Of a stretch of 64,000 bases of DNA, positions 25,621 through 36,505 are shown piece after piece. The position numbers were made by a program, and so were the translations under genes. Below the pieces are notes generated by a model, which was not told the DNA's origin, did not search any database, and saw nothing but the letters and a program-made list of their open reading frames with translations. The stretch lies in the NCBI GenBank assembly GCA_024709425.1, contig JANJWS010000012.1:1-64000 (forward strand), in the 5' to 3' direction. Origin of the DNA: Thiobacillus sp. (lineage in GTDB: Bacteria > Pseudomonadota > Gammaproteobacteria > Burkholderiales > Thiobacillaceae). Each line of letters opens with the position of its first letter. The first letter of the stretch is position 1.

Positions 25621-25732
25621 GGGGTCAGGGGTCAGGATTCAGGAATCAGGAGAAGTCGCGCGAGGCGCGGCTTTTCCTTTTCCGCTGGCCTGCCCCACCC
25701 TGACCCCTGACTCCTGACTCCTGACCCCTGAC
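25621..25732. repeat. Inverted array of short repeats between dnaK and dnaJ
   Basis: The left arm (25621-25652) is built of GGGGTCAG/GATTCAGG-type words; the right arm (25697-25732) of complementary CCTGACTC/CCCCTGAC words, so the transcript can fold into a long hairpin with a ~45-base loop. The right arm runs up to the dnaJ ATG and leaves no ribosome site there. Confidence 0.85.
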
Positions 25733-26848
<1,116 letters not shown>

Positions 26849-26883
26849 ACTATTCCGTCCCAACCCAGAGAAGGAGAATCATC

Positions 26884-27387
26884 ATGCGCATGATCACCCG
26901 CATCGGCCCGCTCTGTGCCGCCCTGGTTGCCTCCCCTGCCCTCGCGGCAGACGCGCCCGTCATCGTGAAGATTCCGCGATTGACCGTGGAGGCCTCGGAA
27001 AAGATTGCCCGCGCGACGATGGATGCCTGCCGCAAGGATGGCATCCAGATCGGCGTCACCGTGGTCGACCGCAGCGGCGACCCGATGGTGGTGCTGCGCG
27101 ACACCCTTGCGCCGCGCATCACGCTCGAAATCAGCCGGCAAAAAGCTGTCACCGCAGTCAATTTCAACGCCACGACATCCAGCATGGCGAACCGCTTCAC
27201 GCAGCCTTTCTCGGTCGGCAAGGTCGAGGGGCTGGTGTTCTCGGCAGGCGGTGTGCCGATCGAGGCAGCCGGCAACATCGTCGGCGCAGTCGGCGTTTCC
27301 GGCGCGGCGACGGGCGAACAGGACGAAGCGTGCGCGAACGCCGGCATTCGCGCCATCCAGTTCGAACTCGAATCCGCCGCACTCTGA
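26884..27387 (+). CDS. Exported GlcG/HbpS-like protein (DUF336)
   Basis: A 167-residue protein with a signal peptide (MRMITRIGPLCAALVASPALAADA, cut near residue 22). The mature part reads LTVEASEKIARATMDACRKD, VTVVDRSGDPMVVLRD and, near the end, GAVGVSGAATGEQDEACANA, the GlcG/HbpS pattern. Some family members bind heme or other ligands. It follows dnaJ by 36 bp with AGAAGGAGAAT as ribosome site, but has no obvious functional link to it. Confidence 0.88.
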   Translation: MRMITRIGPLCAALVASPALAADAPVIVKIPRLTVEASEKIARATMDACRKDGIQIGVTVVDRSGDPMVVLRDTLAPRITLEISRQKAVTAVNFNATTSSMANRFTQPFSVGKVEGLVFSAGGVPIEAAGNIVGAVGVSGAATGEQDEACANAGIRAIQFELESAAL

Positions 27388-27421
27388 AGCCGGGAATTTT
27401 TCTGACGGGCTTCGCTGCGCC

Positions 27422-28228
27422 ATGACCGCGCCCGGCGACAGCGAACCCGAACTCGACTTCGAACGCCGCTTCGGCGGCGTGCGCCGCCTGTACGGCGCCG
27501 CGGCCGTCGAACGCTTTCGCCGCGCACACGTGTGCGTGATCGGCATCGGCGGGGTCGGCGCCTGGGCTGCCGAGGCGCTGGCGCGCTCGGCCATCGGCCG
27601 GCTTACCCTCATCGACCCCGACCATCTGGCCGAATCCAACATCAACCGCCAGCTTCATGCACTGACCGACACCCTTGGCCAGTCCAAGATCGATGCGATG
27701 CGTGCACGCATCCACGGCATCAACCCGACCTGCGAGGTGACGGGAGTGGAAACCTTTCTCGAACCCGGCAACGTCGCCGAGCTGCTGGCAGGGCCATTCG
27801 CTTACGTGCTCGACGCCATCGACAATGCCCGTGCCAAGGTGGCGCTCATCGCACATTGCCGGCGTTTGCGTGTGCCGCTGGTGTGCATCGGCGCGGCCGG
27901 CGGCCAGGCCGACCCCGGGCGTGTGCAGGTGGCGGACCTTTCGCGCACCACCGAGGATCCGCTGCTCGCCAAGGTGCGCGCCACGCTGCGCCGCGAGCAC
28001 GGCTTTCCGCGCGAAGCGGGCCGCAAATTCGGGGTGGAGTGCGTCTATTCGACCGAGCCGCTGCGTTATCCCGGCGACGAGGGCGGCGCCTGCTTCGAGC
28101 GCCCGCCGGATGCCCGTATCCACGGCCTCAACTGTGCGGGCTTCGGCTCATCGGTGTGCGTGACGGCGACCTTCGGCCTGCGCGCGGCGGCACGCGTGCT
28201 CGACCGCCTGGCGACGCGGGGCGGTTGA
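27422..28228 (+). CDS. tcdA: TcdA, tRNA threonylcarbamoyladenosine dehydratase
   Basis: A 268-residue E1-like enzyme. FERRFGGVRRLYGAAAVERF is the usual start, VCVIGIGGVGAWAAEALARS the ATP-binding loop, and LIDPDHLAESNINRQLHAL the adenylation segment; the C-terminal NCAGFGSSVCVTATFGL is also typical of the YgdL family. It converts t6A at tRNA position 37 to its cyclic form. It lies 34 bp after the GlcG-like gene and converges with tatD, the stops being one base apart. Confidence 0.95.
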   Translation: MTAPGDSEPELDFERRFGGVRRLYGAAAVERFRRAHVCVIGIGGVGAWAAEALARSAIGRLTLIDPDHLAESNINRQLHALTDTLGQSKIDAMRARIHGINPTCEVTGVETFLEPGNVAELLAGPFAYVLDAIDNARAKVALIAHCRRLRVPLVCIGAAGGQADPGRVQVADLSRTTEDPLLAKVRATLRREHGFPREAGRKFGVECVYSTEPLRYPGDEGGACFERPPDARIHGLNCAGFGSSVCVTATFGLRAAARVLDRLATRGG

Positions 28229-28229
28229 C

Positions 28230-28997
28230 CTACGCGGGAATCCGGAACAGACGGAGGAAATTCGCCGTGGTCGCCTCGCCCACGGCTTCCGGCGTGAGGC
28301 CGCGCACCTGCGCGATGGCTTCGGCGACATGCTTCACGTAGCCTGGCTGGTTGATCTTGCCGCGGTGCGGCACCGGCGCCAGATACGGCGCATCGGTTTC
28401 GATCAGCATGCGATCGAGCGGCACCGCCGCCGCCACTTCGCGCAGCGCCGCCGCGTTCTTGAAGCTGACGATGCCGGAAAACGAGATATGAAAGCCGAGG
28501 TCGAGCGCGGCCTTGGCCACCGCCAGGCTCTCGGTGAAGCAGTGCATGACCCCGCCCGCCTCGCCCGCCTGCTCCTCGCGCATCAGCCGCAGCGTATCGT
28601 CCGCCGCCGCACGGGTATGGATCACCAGGGGCTTGCCACAGGCGCGCGCGGCGCGGATGTGGGTACGAAAACGCTCACGCTGCCATTCGAGGTCGCCGGT
28701 GAGGCGAAAATAGTCGAGCCCCGTCTCGCCGATCGCCACGACCTTCGGGTGACCAGCCAGCGCGACCAACTCATCGACCGTGGGCTCGGTGCAGTCCTCG
28801 TGGTCGGGATGGACGCCGACCGAAGCGTAAACGTTGGAATAGGTTTCCGCGAGCGCGCGAATGTCGGGGAATGTTTCCAGCTCGACACCGATGCACAGCG
28901 CGTGGCTCACGCCATTCTGTGCCATGAGGTCGAACACCTCGGGCAGTTTGTCGGCGAGATCGGGAAAGTTGATGTGGCAGTGGGAGTCGACGTACAT
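28230..28997 (-). CDS. tatD: TatD-family hydrolase
   Basis: A 255-residue TIM-barrel metal hydrolase: MYVDSHCHINFPDL has the HxH metal motif, AIGETGLDYFRL the Glu, LVIHTRAAADDTLRLM the third site, and LIETDAPYLAP the final Asp. The family has 3'-exonuclease or D-aminoacyl-tRNA deacylase activity. The ATG at 28997 is the usual family start; upstream sequence in frame is repeat-like. It sits at the end of the holB-tmk cluster, as in many proteobacteria. Confidence 0.95.
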   Translation of the reverse strand: MYVDSHCHINFPDLADKLPEVFDLMAQNGVSHALCIGVELETFPDIRALAETYSNVYASVGVHPDHEDCTEPTVDELVALAGHPKVVAIGETGLDYFRLTGDLEWQRERFRTHIRAARACGKPLVIHTRAAADDTLRLMREEQAGEAGGVMHCFTESLAVAKAALDLGFHISFSGIVSFKNAAALREVAAAVPLDRMLIETDAPYLAPVPHRGKINQPGYVKHVAEAIAQVRGLTPEAVGEATTANFLRLFRIPA

Positions 28998-29080
28998 GGG
29001 CAAGATAAAGTTACAAGCAGCAAGTTCGGCGCGTCCCGCCTTCAAGACTCCTGCAGCTTGAATCTTGATCCCTGCACTTG

Positions 29081-29452
29081 TCACATGGTGTGTGTGGGGC
29101 GGGTCGATTTTAGCGAACCGCCGAGCAAACCTTCAATCTTGTTGTGCGCAGCCTTGCCGCTCTCGTTGTGGGCGAACTGCACGCCCACGCCCTGGGTGCG
29201 TCCGCCGTGAGCCCCACTCGGTGTCACCCAAACCACCTTGCCGGAAACCGGCAGTTTCGCGGGGTCGTCCATCAGGGTCAGAAGCATGAACACCTCTTCG
29301 CCCATCTTGTACTGCTTGCTGGTGGGAATGAACAGTCCGCCGCCCTTGATGAAGGGCATGTAGGCCGCGAACAGCGCGGATTTTTCCTTGATCGACAGCG
29401 ACAGCACGCCAGGGCGTACCTGTCCCGAAGCATCGTTGACGGCAGCATTCAT
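29081..29452 (-). CDS. pilZ: PilZ-domain protein, type IV pilus related
   Basis: A 123-residue PilZ protein: RPGVLSLSIKEKSALFAAYM then GGLFIPTSKQYKMGEEVFML and KVVWVTPSGAHGGRTQGVGV. This is the classic PilZ of type IV pilus biogenesis, encoded next to holB in many beta- and gammaproteobacteria; that subclass lacks the c-di-GMP RxxxR motif, which I also do not see here. The start is the second in-frame ATG, matching the family length. Confidence 0.92.
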   Translation of the reverse strand: MNAAVNDASGQVRPGVLSLSIKEKSALFAAYMPFIKGGGLFIPTSKQYKMGEEVFMLLTLMDDPAKLPVSGKVVWVTPSGAHGGRTQGVGVQFAHNESGKAAHNKIEGLLGGSLKSTRPTHTM

Positions 29453-29462
29453 ATGGGCACTT

Positions 29463-30446
29463 TCATCCAAAAATATGTCGGTATTCCACCAGCCATGCCT
29501 GCAGCTGCAGCGCCCGGTTGAGCGGGTGCGTCAGCGTGCGCCCCTCGTCCGCCTGCGTACGGGCCAGCGCCAGGAGTCTCGGCAGGTCCGCCCGCAGCCC
29601 GAGCCGCGCCAGCGTGTCGGCGAAATCCCGGTTGAACTGCGCACGTCCCTGCAGGCGCACGGCGAGCAGGTCACCCAGCCACTTGTACGCCAGGTTGTGC
29701 CAGGCACGCGGGCTGAGTCCCTTCCAACGCTCGCCCAACGTCACCGGATCGAGCCTGTCGGGTTGTGCCAGGCTTTCCAGCACGCCACGACGCTCGTCCA
29801 GTTCACCGCCTTCTGCCCAGCGCCGGGCATCGAGTGGCATACCGCCACACAGTGCCAGCAGGTTCCCGGCATCGGCCACGCCCTGCGTCGTTAGCCAGCG
29901 GGTGGCCGCGTCGGGCGGTGGCAGACCGATGTCGATGCGACCACAGCGACTGCGGATCGTCGGCAGCAAGCGCCGCGGCTGGTCCGAAACCAGCACGAAC
30001 ACCGTATTTAACGGCGGTTCCTCCAGTACCTTTAACAAGGCATTGGCTGCCGCCAGATTGAGGTTGTCTGCGGGATCGACCAGCACCACGCGGAAACCTG
30101 CCCGGTAGGTCGACAACTGCACGAAATCGACCGCCTCGCGTGCCTGGTCGACCTCGATTGCCGTTGCCATGCGGATTTCACCTTCCTTGGTGGTTTTTTC
30201 CAGCAGGGTGACGCGCAGAAAGTCCGGGTGAGCCCCGGTGGCAAACCAATGGCACGCGGGGCATACGCCACACGCTGCGCCATCCGGCTGCGGCGCCTCG
30301 CACAGCAGCGCCTGCGCCCAAGCCTGGGCCAGCGCGCCCTTGCCGACACCGCGCGGCCCCGCCAGCAACAGCGCCTGCGCTGGCCGCCCACGGGTGGCCA
30401 GCAAGCGCACCCAGGCAGGTTCCAGCCATGGATACGGGGCACTCAA
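29463..30446 (-). CDS. holB: DNA polymerase III delta' subunit
   Basis: A 327-residue clamp-loader subunit. [20 protein letters not shown] begins the AAA+ domain; [20 protein letters not shown] is the P-loop; [18 protein letters not shown] is the zinc module; [20 protein letters not shown] and LPTIRSRC (the SRC motif) follow. No ATG is available; a TTG at 30446 overlapping the tmk stop as TTGA is the likely start. Confidence 0.93.
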   Translation of the reverse strand: MSAPYPWLEPAWVRLLATRGRPAQALLLAGPRGVGKGALAQAWAQALLCEAPQPDGAACGVCPACHWFATGAHPDFLRVTLLEKTTKEGEIRMATAIEVDQAREAVDFVQLSTYRAGFRVVLVDPADNLNLAAANALLKVLEEPPLNTVFVLVSDQPRRLLPTIRSRCGRIDIGLPPPDAATRWLTTQGVADAGNLLALCGGMPLDARRWAEGGELDERRGVLESLAQPDRLDPVTLGERWKGLSPRAWHNLAYKWLGDLLAVRLQGRAQFNRDFADTLARLGLRADLPRLLALARTQADEGRTLTHPLNRALQLQAWLVEYRHIFG

Positions 30447-31054
30447 CAGAGACCCTCCAACAATGCGCTGATCTGCACCTGCAGCGCGGCGATGTCCTGG
30501 CGCGCGTCCAGCACCCGGATGCGCGCGGGCGACGCACGCGCCCGGTCGAGGTAGGCGTTGCGCACGCGGGAAAAGAAGCTGTCCGCCTCGCGCTCGAAAC
30601 GGTCGGCGGTACGGGCCGCCGAGCGACGCGCCTCGGCGATATCGGGCGGCACGTCGAACAGCAGGGTGAGGTCGGGCGCAAACCCGCGCTGCACCCAGGT
30701 TTCCAGCACGGCGATACGCTCGGCGGGGATTCCGCGCCCACCACACTGGTAGGCATAACTGGCGTCGGTAAAGCGGTCGGACACGACCCAGGCACCACGC
30801 GCCAACGCCGGCAGGATCACTTCGGCCAGATGCTGCTGGCGTGCGGCGAACATCAGCAGTAGCTCGGTGTCGGCGTCCATCTCACGATGCAACAGCAGCT
30901 CGCGCAAGGTTTCGCCCAGCGGCGTACCCCCCGGCTCGCGGGTGACCACGACCTCGCGACCTTGCCCGCGCAACCGATCGGCGATGAATCCCAAGTGGGT
31001 GCTCTTGCCGGCGCCATCGACACCTTCAAGGCTGATGAATTTTCCTGCAATCAT
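30443..31054 (-). CDS. tmk: Thymidylate kinase
   Basis: A 203-residue kinase: [20 protein letters not shown] is the P-loop, [20 protein letters not shown] the DRx/ERPG region, [20 protein letters not shown] the TMP site. It makes dTDP from dTMP. It overlaps mltG (ATGA) upstream and holB (TTGA) downstream, the same tmk-holB order as in E. coli. Confidence 0.97.
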   Translation of the reverse strand: MIAGKFISLEGVDGAGKSTHLGFIADRLRGQGREVVVTREPGGTPLGETLRELLLHREMDADTELLLMFAARQQHLAEVILPALARGAWVVSDRFTDASYAYQCGGRGIPAERIAVLETWVQRGFAPDLTLLFDVPPDIAEARRSAARTADRFEREADSFFSRVRNAYLDRARASPARIRVLDARQDIAALQVQISALLEGLC

Positions 31055-32046
31055 CGTTTTTTCTGATAGCGGTTCACGGCGCGATTGTGCGCCTCCAGCG
31101 TGCTCGAAAACACGTGCGTGCCATCGCCACGGGCGACGAAATACAGCGCATCGGTTTTCTCCGGGTTGAGCGCGGCACGAATCGCCGCTTCCCCGGGCAT
31201 CGCGATCGGCGTCGGCGGCAGGCCGCCGCGCGTATAGGTATTGTAGGGCGTGTCGGTCTGCAGATCGATCTTGCGCAGGTTGCCGTCGAAGCGCTCGCCC
31301 AGGCCGTAGATCACCGTAGGGTCGGTCTGCAGGCGCATGCCCTTTCTCAGGCGGTTGATGAACACGCCGGCGATGAGCGGGCGTTCGAACGCGGCACCGG
31401 TCTCCTTCTCGACAATGGATGCCATGATCAGCGCCTCATAGGGCGTGCGGTACGGCAGCCCGGGCAGGCGCGTCTCCCACGCCGCCATCAGCCTGTCACG
31501 CTGCAGCCGGTAGGCGCGACGCAGCACCTCCAGGTCTGACGCGTGCGGTGCGTAATGATAGGTGTCGGGCGACAGCAAACCCTCGGGATGCGTCTCATCG
31601 GCGCCGATTGCCTGGAGCACTTCGGTCTCGCTCATGTTCGCGCTGTCGTGCCTGAGAAACGCTTGCGCAGCCAGCGCGGCGCGTACCTCGCGCCAGTTCC
31701 AGCCCTCGATGAACTGCATGATCGCCTGCGTCACCTCGCCGCGTTCGATCTTCCCGTAAAGTTCCAGCGGGGTGAGCGGTCGATCCAGCGTATAGACCCC
31801 GACCTTGAGCTTGCCGCCTTTGCCAGTCACCCGGCCGAGCAACCAGAAGGCCTGGGCGTTGCCGATCACCCCCTCGCGCGCAAGCATCGCGCTCAGGCTC
31901 CTGAGATGCATGCCGGGCGTGACGCTGACCGACTTCGGCAACCCCTCGATGGCGAGGGGCTGGCGCGCGTACCACGCCAGTCCGCCCCCCAGCGCAAGCG
32001 CCGCGGCCAGCGCGAGCAGCAGCATTCGCTTAAGCAGTTTCTTCAT
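31051..32046 (-). CDS. mltG: MltG, endolytic murein transglycosylase
   Basis: A 331-residue membrane-anchored enzyme. One N-terminal membrane helix ([20 protein letters not shown]), a LysM-like part ([20 protein letters not shown]) and the YceG catalytic domain with [20 protein letters not shown] containing the catalytic Glu, plus [20 protein letters not shown]. It cuts nascent glycan strands in the periplasm. It overlaps pabC by 17 bases. Confidence 0.95.
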   Translation of the reverse strand: MKKLLKRMLLLALAAALALGGGLAWYARQPLAIEGLPKSVSVTPGMHLRSLSAMLAREGVIGNAQAFWLLGRVTGKGGKLKVGVYTLDRPLTPLELYGKIERGEVTQAIMQFIEGWNWREVRAALAAQAFLRHDSANMSETEVLQAIGADETHPEGLLSPDTYHYAPHASDLEVLRRAYRLQRDRLMAAWETRLPGLPYRTPYEALIMASIVEKETGAAFERPLIAGVFINRLRKGMRLQTDPTVIYGLGERFDGNLRKIDLQTDTPYNTYTRGGLPPTPIAMPGEAAIRAALNPEKTDALYFVARGDGTHVFSSTLEAHNRAVNRYQKKR

Positions 32047-32839
32047 GCAGTGCCGTATTCAAACGCGCCGTCCACCCCGCAGCAGGCCAGCGTGCGTCAT
32101 CCAGGCTTGCGACGCGGCGCACGCCCAGGACGCTGTTGCAGATCATGACTTCCTCGGCAGCGAGTATAACTGCTGGCGGGAAGCGGCCGATACGCATCGC
32201 AAGCCCCAGACGCGCGGCCGCGCGCAGCAGCCGTGCCCGTGCCACGCCGGCGACGCCGCATGTGCTGACGTCGGGGGTATGCAGGACACTGTCGGCGACC
32301 CAGAACAGATTGCTCATCACGCCGCCGACGAGCATGCCCTCGGCATCGCACAGGATGCCTTCGAGTATCGCCGGGTCGTCCCATTCGGCGCGCGCGAGCA
32401 CGTTTTCCAGGCGGTTCAGATGCTTGATACCGGCGAGCCGTGGCTGGCACGCCAGGCGCAGGCTGCACCAGCGCGCCGTGACGGCTTCCGGCGCGTCGGC
32501 CCGTGCATGCAGCGGCAGGGGCGCTGCCATGACGATGCGCCTCACGGCCTGCCCGCGCGGCGGCGCATAGCCGCGCGCGCCGGTGCCGCGGGTGAGGATG
32601 ATCTTGACCACGCCCTCGCCCTGCCCCGCCACGCGGCAGATCTCGTCGTGGAGCAGGTGCGCGTCGGGACAATCGAGACCCAGGGCCGCACAGTCGGCCG
32701 CGAGCTTGGCATGGTGGTCGGCCCACCACAACGGCCGCCCGCCCGCCGTGCGCAGGGTGCGAAACACGCCATCGCCGTAGGCGAGCCCCCGGTCGGTGGC
32801 GCCAATGCAGCCGTCCGCGATGCCGTTGACGAGGATCAT
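32030..32839 (-). CDS. pabC: Aminodeoxychorismate lyase
   Basis: A 269-residue class-IV PLP enzyme: DRGLAYGDGVFRTLRTAGGR is the family start, LTRGTGARGY follows, IKHLNRLENVLARAEWDDP holds the PLP lysine (IKHLNR), and GGVMSNLFWVADSVLHTPDV the second conserved part. It forms p-aminobenzoate from aminodeoxychorismate for folate. It is coupled to pabB by ATGA. Confidence 0.94.
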   Translation of the reverse strand: MILVNGIADGCIGATDRGLAYGDGVFRTLRTAGGRPLWWADHHAKLAADCAALGLDCPDAHLLHDEICRVAGQGEGVVKIILTRGTGARGYAPPRGQAVRRIVMAAPLPLHARADAPEAVTARWCSLRLACQPRLAGIKHLNRLENVLARAEWDDPAILEGILCDAEGMLVGGVMSNLFWVADSVLHTPDVSTCGVAGVARARLLRAAARLGLAMRIGRFPPAVILAAEEVMICNSVLGVRRVASLDDARWPAAGWTARLNTALHEETA

Positions 32840-34176
32840 GCCCCCTCCAGTGCCGCCAGGAGGCCGCGTGCCTTGGCGCGGGTCTCGTCGAGTTCGCGCG
32901 TGGCGACGGAGTCGGCGACGATACCGGCGCCGGCGCGAAATTCCAGCGCGGCGCCGCGCAGCAGGAAGCTGCGGATGAGGATGTTGAAATCGAAGCTGCC
33001 ATCGCGGTTGATGTAGCCGACGCTGCCGGTGTAGCTGCGGCGCGGCGTGCCTTCGAGTTCGCGGATGATCTGCATGGTGCGCACCTTGGGACAGCCGGTG
33101 ATGGTGCCGCCGGGAAACACGGCACGCAAGGCGTCGATCACCTGCAACCCTTCGCGCAATCGGCCACGCACCGTCGATTCAATGTGGTGCACGTGGCGGT
33201 AGCTGGCGATGTCCATCAGCGCCGCCACCTCGACGCTGCCCGGCGTGCACACGCGCCCGAGATCGTTGCGTTCGAGGTCGACCAGCATGACATGCTCGGC
33301 ACGCTCCTTGGGGTGCGCAGCGAGGTGGGCACGCAGCGCCGCATCCTCCGCGGCGTCCTCGCTGCGTGGATGCGTGCCGGCGATCGGCCGCGTCTCCACC
33401 ACACCGTCGCGCCCCAGCCGCACCAGGCGTTCGGGCGAGGAACTGACGATGGCCCACTCGCCCATCTGCAGCAATGCTGAAAACGGTGCCGGATTCTTGC
33501 GCATGAGCCGGCCAAACAGCGCAGCCGGCGCCGGCGGCTCACCGAATTCGCCGCGCCAGCCGCGCGACAGGTTGACCTGGAATACATCGCCGGCGCAGAT
33601 ATAGCGCTGCACGCGCGCGACGCCCTCGAGAAAGCGCGCCGGGTCGTCCTCGTCGAGCCAAGGCAGCGCCGGCAGCGTCGGCAGGTCCGACGATGTGGCC
33701 ACGAGATCCGCCTCCATGCGGTCGAGCAGCCCGGGAACATCCGCCTCGGCCATCAGGACGCAGCGCTGCCGGGCCCGGTCAAAGAGAATGGCCGCCGGAA
33801 TGCGTGCCAGCCAGGCGACGGGAAACGCGGCAGGATCCTCGGCACGGCCGGCACTCGGCTCGAACCACGCACCGAGTTCATAGGACAAGGCGCACAGCCA
33901 GCCGCCGCTGAACGGCAAACCCTGCGGGTCGGGCGTCGGCTGCGGCTGGCGTTGCATGGCGGGATGCGCCTGCAGGGCGGCCGGTTCATCGGCCGGACCA
34001 AAGGATGCCGTTTCCCGAGGAAACGCGAACAGCACGTCCCAGCCGCTGTCGCCGCTGCCGGCAAACAGGCCGGGATAGCGCTCGGGATGCGCCGCCTGCA
34101 ACCCGATCAGGTCAGGCGCCGGTCGTCCGGGCGGCAGGTGCCATTCCCGGATCACGGGCAGGGGGGTATCGGTCAA
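32836..34176 (-). CDS. pabB: Aminodeoxychorismate synthase component I
   Basis: A 446-residue chorismate-binding enzyme. C-terminal signatures are [40 protein letters not shown] and [20 protein letters not shown]. With a PabA amidotransferase (not in this window) it makes aminodeoxychorismate, used by the neighbouring PabC. A TTG at 34176 overlapping the fabF stop (TTGA) is the likely start; GTG 34158 is possible. Confidence 0.93.
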   Translation of the reverse strand: MTDTPLPVIREWHLPPGRPAPDLIGLQAAHPERYPGLFAGSGDSGWDVLFAFPRETASFGPADEPAALQAHPAMQRQPQPTPDPQGLPFSGGWLCALSYELGAWFEPSAGRAEDPAAFPVAWLARIPAAILFDRARQRCVLMAEADVPGLLDRMEADLVATSSDLPTLPALPWLDEDDPARFLEGVARVQRYICAGDVFQVNLSRGWRGEFGEPPAPAALFGRLMRKNPAPFSALLQMGEWAIVSSSPERLVRLGRDGVVETRPIAGTHPRSEDAAEDAALRAHLAAHPKERAEHVMLVDLERNDLGRVCTPGSVEVAALMDIASYRHVHHIESTVRGRLREGLQVIDALRAVFPGGTITGCPKVRTMQIIRELEGTPRRSYTGSVGYINRDGSFDFNILIRSFLLRGAALEFRAGAGIVADSVATRELDETRAKARGLLAALEGA

Positions 34177-35405
34177 ACGCGCTTGAAGACCAGCGAGCCG
34201 TTGGTGCCGCCAAATCCGAAGTTGTTCTTGAGGGCAGCGTCGATCTTCATCTCGCGCGCGGTGTTCGCGCAGTAATCGAGATCGCACTCCGGATCGGGGG
34301 TGGCGAGGTTGATGGTCGGCGGCGAAATCTGGTGATGCACCGCGAGCACGGTGAAGATCGACTCGACGCCGCCGGCGCCGCCCAGCAAGTGGCCGGTCAT
34401 CGACTTGGTCGAGTTGACGACCGCCTTGTAGGCGGCATCGCCCATCGCGAGCTTGATCGCGTCGGTCTCATTCTTGTCGCCGAGCGGCGTCGAAGTACCG
34501 TGGGCATTGATGTACTGGATCTGGTCGGGGTTGAGGCCGGCATCGCGGATGGCGTTCTGCATGGAACGCCGCGGACCGTCGGTGGAGGGTGCGGTCATGT
34601 GGTAGGCGTCGCCACTCATGCCGAAGCCGGCGACCTCGGCATAGATGCGCGCGCCGCGAGCCCTCGCATGCTCATACTCTTCGAGCACCATCACGCCGGC
34701 GCCTTCGCCCAGGACGAAGCCGTCGCGGTCCTTGTCCCACGGCCGGCTGGCGCCAGCCGGATCGTCGTTGCGCGTCGACAGCGCGCGCGCCGCGGCAAAA
34801 CCGCCGACGCCCAGCGGCGACACGGCCCCCTCGGAACCGCCCGCGACCATCACGTCGACGTCGCCATGCATGATCATGCGCGCGGACTGGCCGATCGCAT
34901 GCAGGCCGGTGGCGCACGCGGTGACCACGGCAAGGTTAGGCCCCTTGATCCCGAACTGGATCGACAGGTTCCCGGAAATCATGTTGATGATCGAGCCCGG
35001 AATGAAGAAGGGCGAGATCTTGCGCGGCCCGGATTCCGCGACCACCTGGTGCGTCTCCTCGATCAGCGGCAGGCCGCCGATGCCGGAGCCGATATTGATG
35101 CCGATACGCTCGGCATTGGCCTCGGTGACCTCGCTGCCCGAATCGCGGATGGCCTGGATGCCGGCGGCCATGCCGTACTGGATGAACAGGTCCATCCGTC
35201 GCGCTTCCTTGGGGTTGAGGTACTGCCCGACATCGAAGTTCCGGACCTCACCCGCCATGTGCGAGGCAAAAGGTTCGGGATCGAAACGGGTGATGCGGGC
35301 AATGCCTGAACGGCCGGCGATCAGGTTGTCCCATGCTTCCGGGATGGTGTTGCCGACCGGGGAAACGATCCCCAGGCCGGTGACGACAACGCGACGAATG
35401 GACAA
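34173..35405 (-). CDS. fabF: 3-oxoacyl-ACP synthase II
   Basis: A 410-residue condensing enzyme: [20 protein letters not shown] at the start, [20 protein letters not shown] with the active Cys, [20 protein letters not shown] and [20 protein letters not shown] with the two His. It elongates acyl-ACP chains. Start codon is TTG at 35405, since no ATG fits the family start. It is downstream of acpP, the usual order. Confidence 0.97.
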   Translation of the reverse strand: MSIRRVVVTGLGIVSPVGNTIPEAWDNLIAGRSGIARITRFDPEPFASHMAGEVRNFDVGQYLNPKEARRMDLFIQYGMAAGIQAIRDSGSEVTEANAERIGINIGSGIGGLPLIEETHQVVAESGPRKISPFFIPGSIINMISGNLSIQFGIKGPNLAVVTACATGLHAIGQSARMIMHGDVDVMVAGGSEGAVSPLGVGGFAAARALSTRNDDPAGASRPWDKDRDGFVLGEGAGVMVLEEYEHARARGARIYAEVAGFGMSGDAYHMTAPSTDGPRRSMQNAIRDAGLNPDQIQYINAHGTSTPLGDKNETDAIKLAMGDAAYKAVVNSTKSMTGHLLGGAGGVESIFTVLAVHHQISPPTINLATPDPECDLDYCANTAREMKIDAALKNNFGFGGTNGSLVFKRV

Positions 35406-35433
35406 AGGTCTGACCTTTTTTGCTGGTGGACGA

Positions 35434-35667
35434 TCAGCTCGAGTGGCTGTTGACGTAGTCGATGGCCTGCTGGACGGTGGTGATCTTCTCGGCTTCCTCG
35501 TCGGGGATCTCGCAGCCGAATTCCTCTTCCAGCGCCATCACCAGCTCGACCGTGTCGAGCGAGTCGGCACCGAGGTCGCCGACAAAGGAGGACTCCACCT
35601 TGACATCCGCCTCGTTGACGCCCAGTTGCTCGGCGACGACCTTGATTACACGCTGCACGTTATCCAT
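35434..35667 (-). CDS. acpP: Acyl carrier protein
   Basis: A 77-residue acidic ACP with [20 protein letters not shown]; the Ser in DSL carries the phosphopantetheine arm. It is the shuttle for fatty-acid intermediates. A strong GAGAGGAG ribosome site precedes the ATG, and a hairpin with a T tract lies just upstream of that site. Confidence 0.98.
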   Translation of the reverse strand: MDNVQRVIKVVAEQLGVNEADVKVESSFVGDLGADSLDTVELVMALEEEFGCEIPDEEAEKITTVQQAIDYVNSHSS

Positions 35668-35683
35668 TACTGCTCCTCTCTAG

Positions 35684-35710
35684 AAAAAAGGCTTCAATCG
35701 AATTGAAGCC
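35684..35710 (-). terminator. Intrinsic terminator or attenuator between fabG and acpP
   Basis: On the minus strand: a perfect 9-bp stem GGCTTCAAT/ATTGAAGCC with a 3-base loop, followed by TTTTTT. It lies downstream of fabG and directly before the acpP ribosome site, so it probably lowers read-through and implies a separate acpP promoter or partial termination. Confidence 0.78.
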
Positions 35711-35754
35711 CGGAAAAATGAAACCCCGGGATTTTACCAAACTTTCCCTGACGG

Positions 35755-36495
35755 TCACGCCATGTACATGCCGCCATTGACATGCAGCGTCGTGCCCGAA
35801 ACGTAGCCCGCCGCGGGCGACGCCAGGAACAGCACCGCCTGCGCGATGTCGTCCGCGGAACCGAGCCGGCCAAGCGGAATGTGCGCCAGCAGCGCCTGCC
35901 GCTGCGCGTCCGGCAGCGCACGCGTCATGTCGGTGTCGATGAAACCGGGCGCGACGCAGTTGACGGTGATGTTGCGGCTGCCGACCTCGCGTGCGAGCGA
36001 CTTGGTGAAGCCCATGATGCCGGCCTTGGCGGCACTGTAGTTGGTCTGCCCGGCGTTGCCCATGGACCCCACCACGGAAGCGATGGAGATGATGCGGCCC
36101 TGCCGCGCCTTCATCATCGCGCGCAGCACGGCGCGTGACAGACGGAACACCGAGGTGAGGTTGGTCGCCATGATGTCGTCCCACTCCTCGTCTTTCATGC
36201 GCATCAACAGGTTGTCGCGCGTGATGCCGGCATTGTTGACCAGAATACCGATGGTGCCGAATTCCTTTTCGATCGCCGCGATCACGCCGTCGACCTCGGC
36301 GGCGTTGCAGACGTCGAGCTTCATGCCGGCGCCCTTGATGTTCGCGGTGGCGAGATAGTCGCCGATCGCCTGCGCCCCCTTGTCGCTGGTCGCGGTGCCG
36401 ATGACGGTGGCGCCGGCCTTGCCGAGCGCAAGCGCGATGGCCTGGCCGATGCCGCGGCTGGCACCTGTCACGAGCGCAATGTTTCCTTCCAGCAT
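35755..36495 (-). CDS. fabG: 3-oxoacyl-ACP reductase
   Basis: A 246-residue short-chain dehydrogenase: IALVTGASRGIGQAIALALG (NADPH site), LVNNAGITRDNLLMRM, IISIASVVGSMGNAGQTNYSAAKAG with the Ser-Tyr-Lys triad. It reduces 3-oxoacyl-ACP in fatty-acid synthesis. It follows fabD by ten bases. Confidence 0.97.
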   Translation of the reverse strand: MLEGNIALVTGASRGIGQAIALALGKAGATVIGTATSDKGAQAIGDYLATANIKGAGMKLDVCNAAEVDGVIAAIEKEFGTIGILVNNAGITRDNLLMRMKDEEWDDIMATNLTSVFRLSRAVLRAMMKARQGRIISIASVVGSMGNAGQTNYSAAKAGIMGFTKSLAREVGSRNITVNCVAPGFIDTDMTRALPDAQRQALLAHIPLGRLGSADDIAQAVLFLASPAAGYVSGTTLHVNGGMYMA

Positions 36496-36505
36496 CCTCT
36501 TCTCC

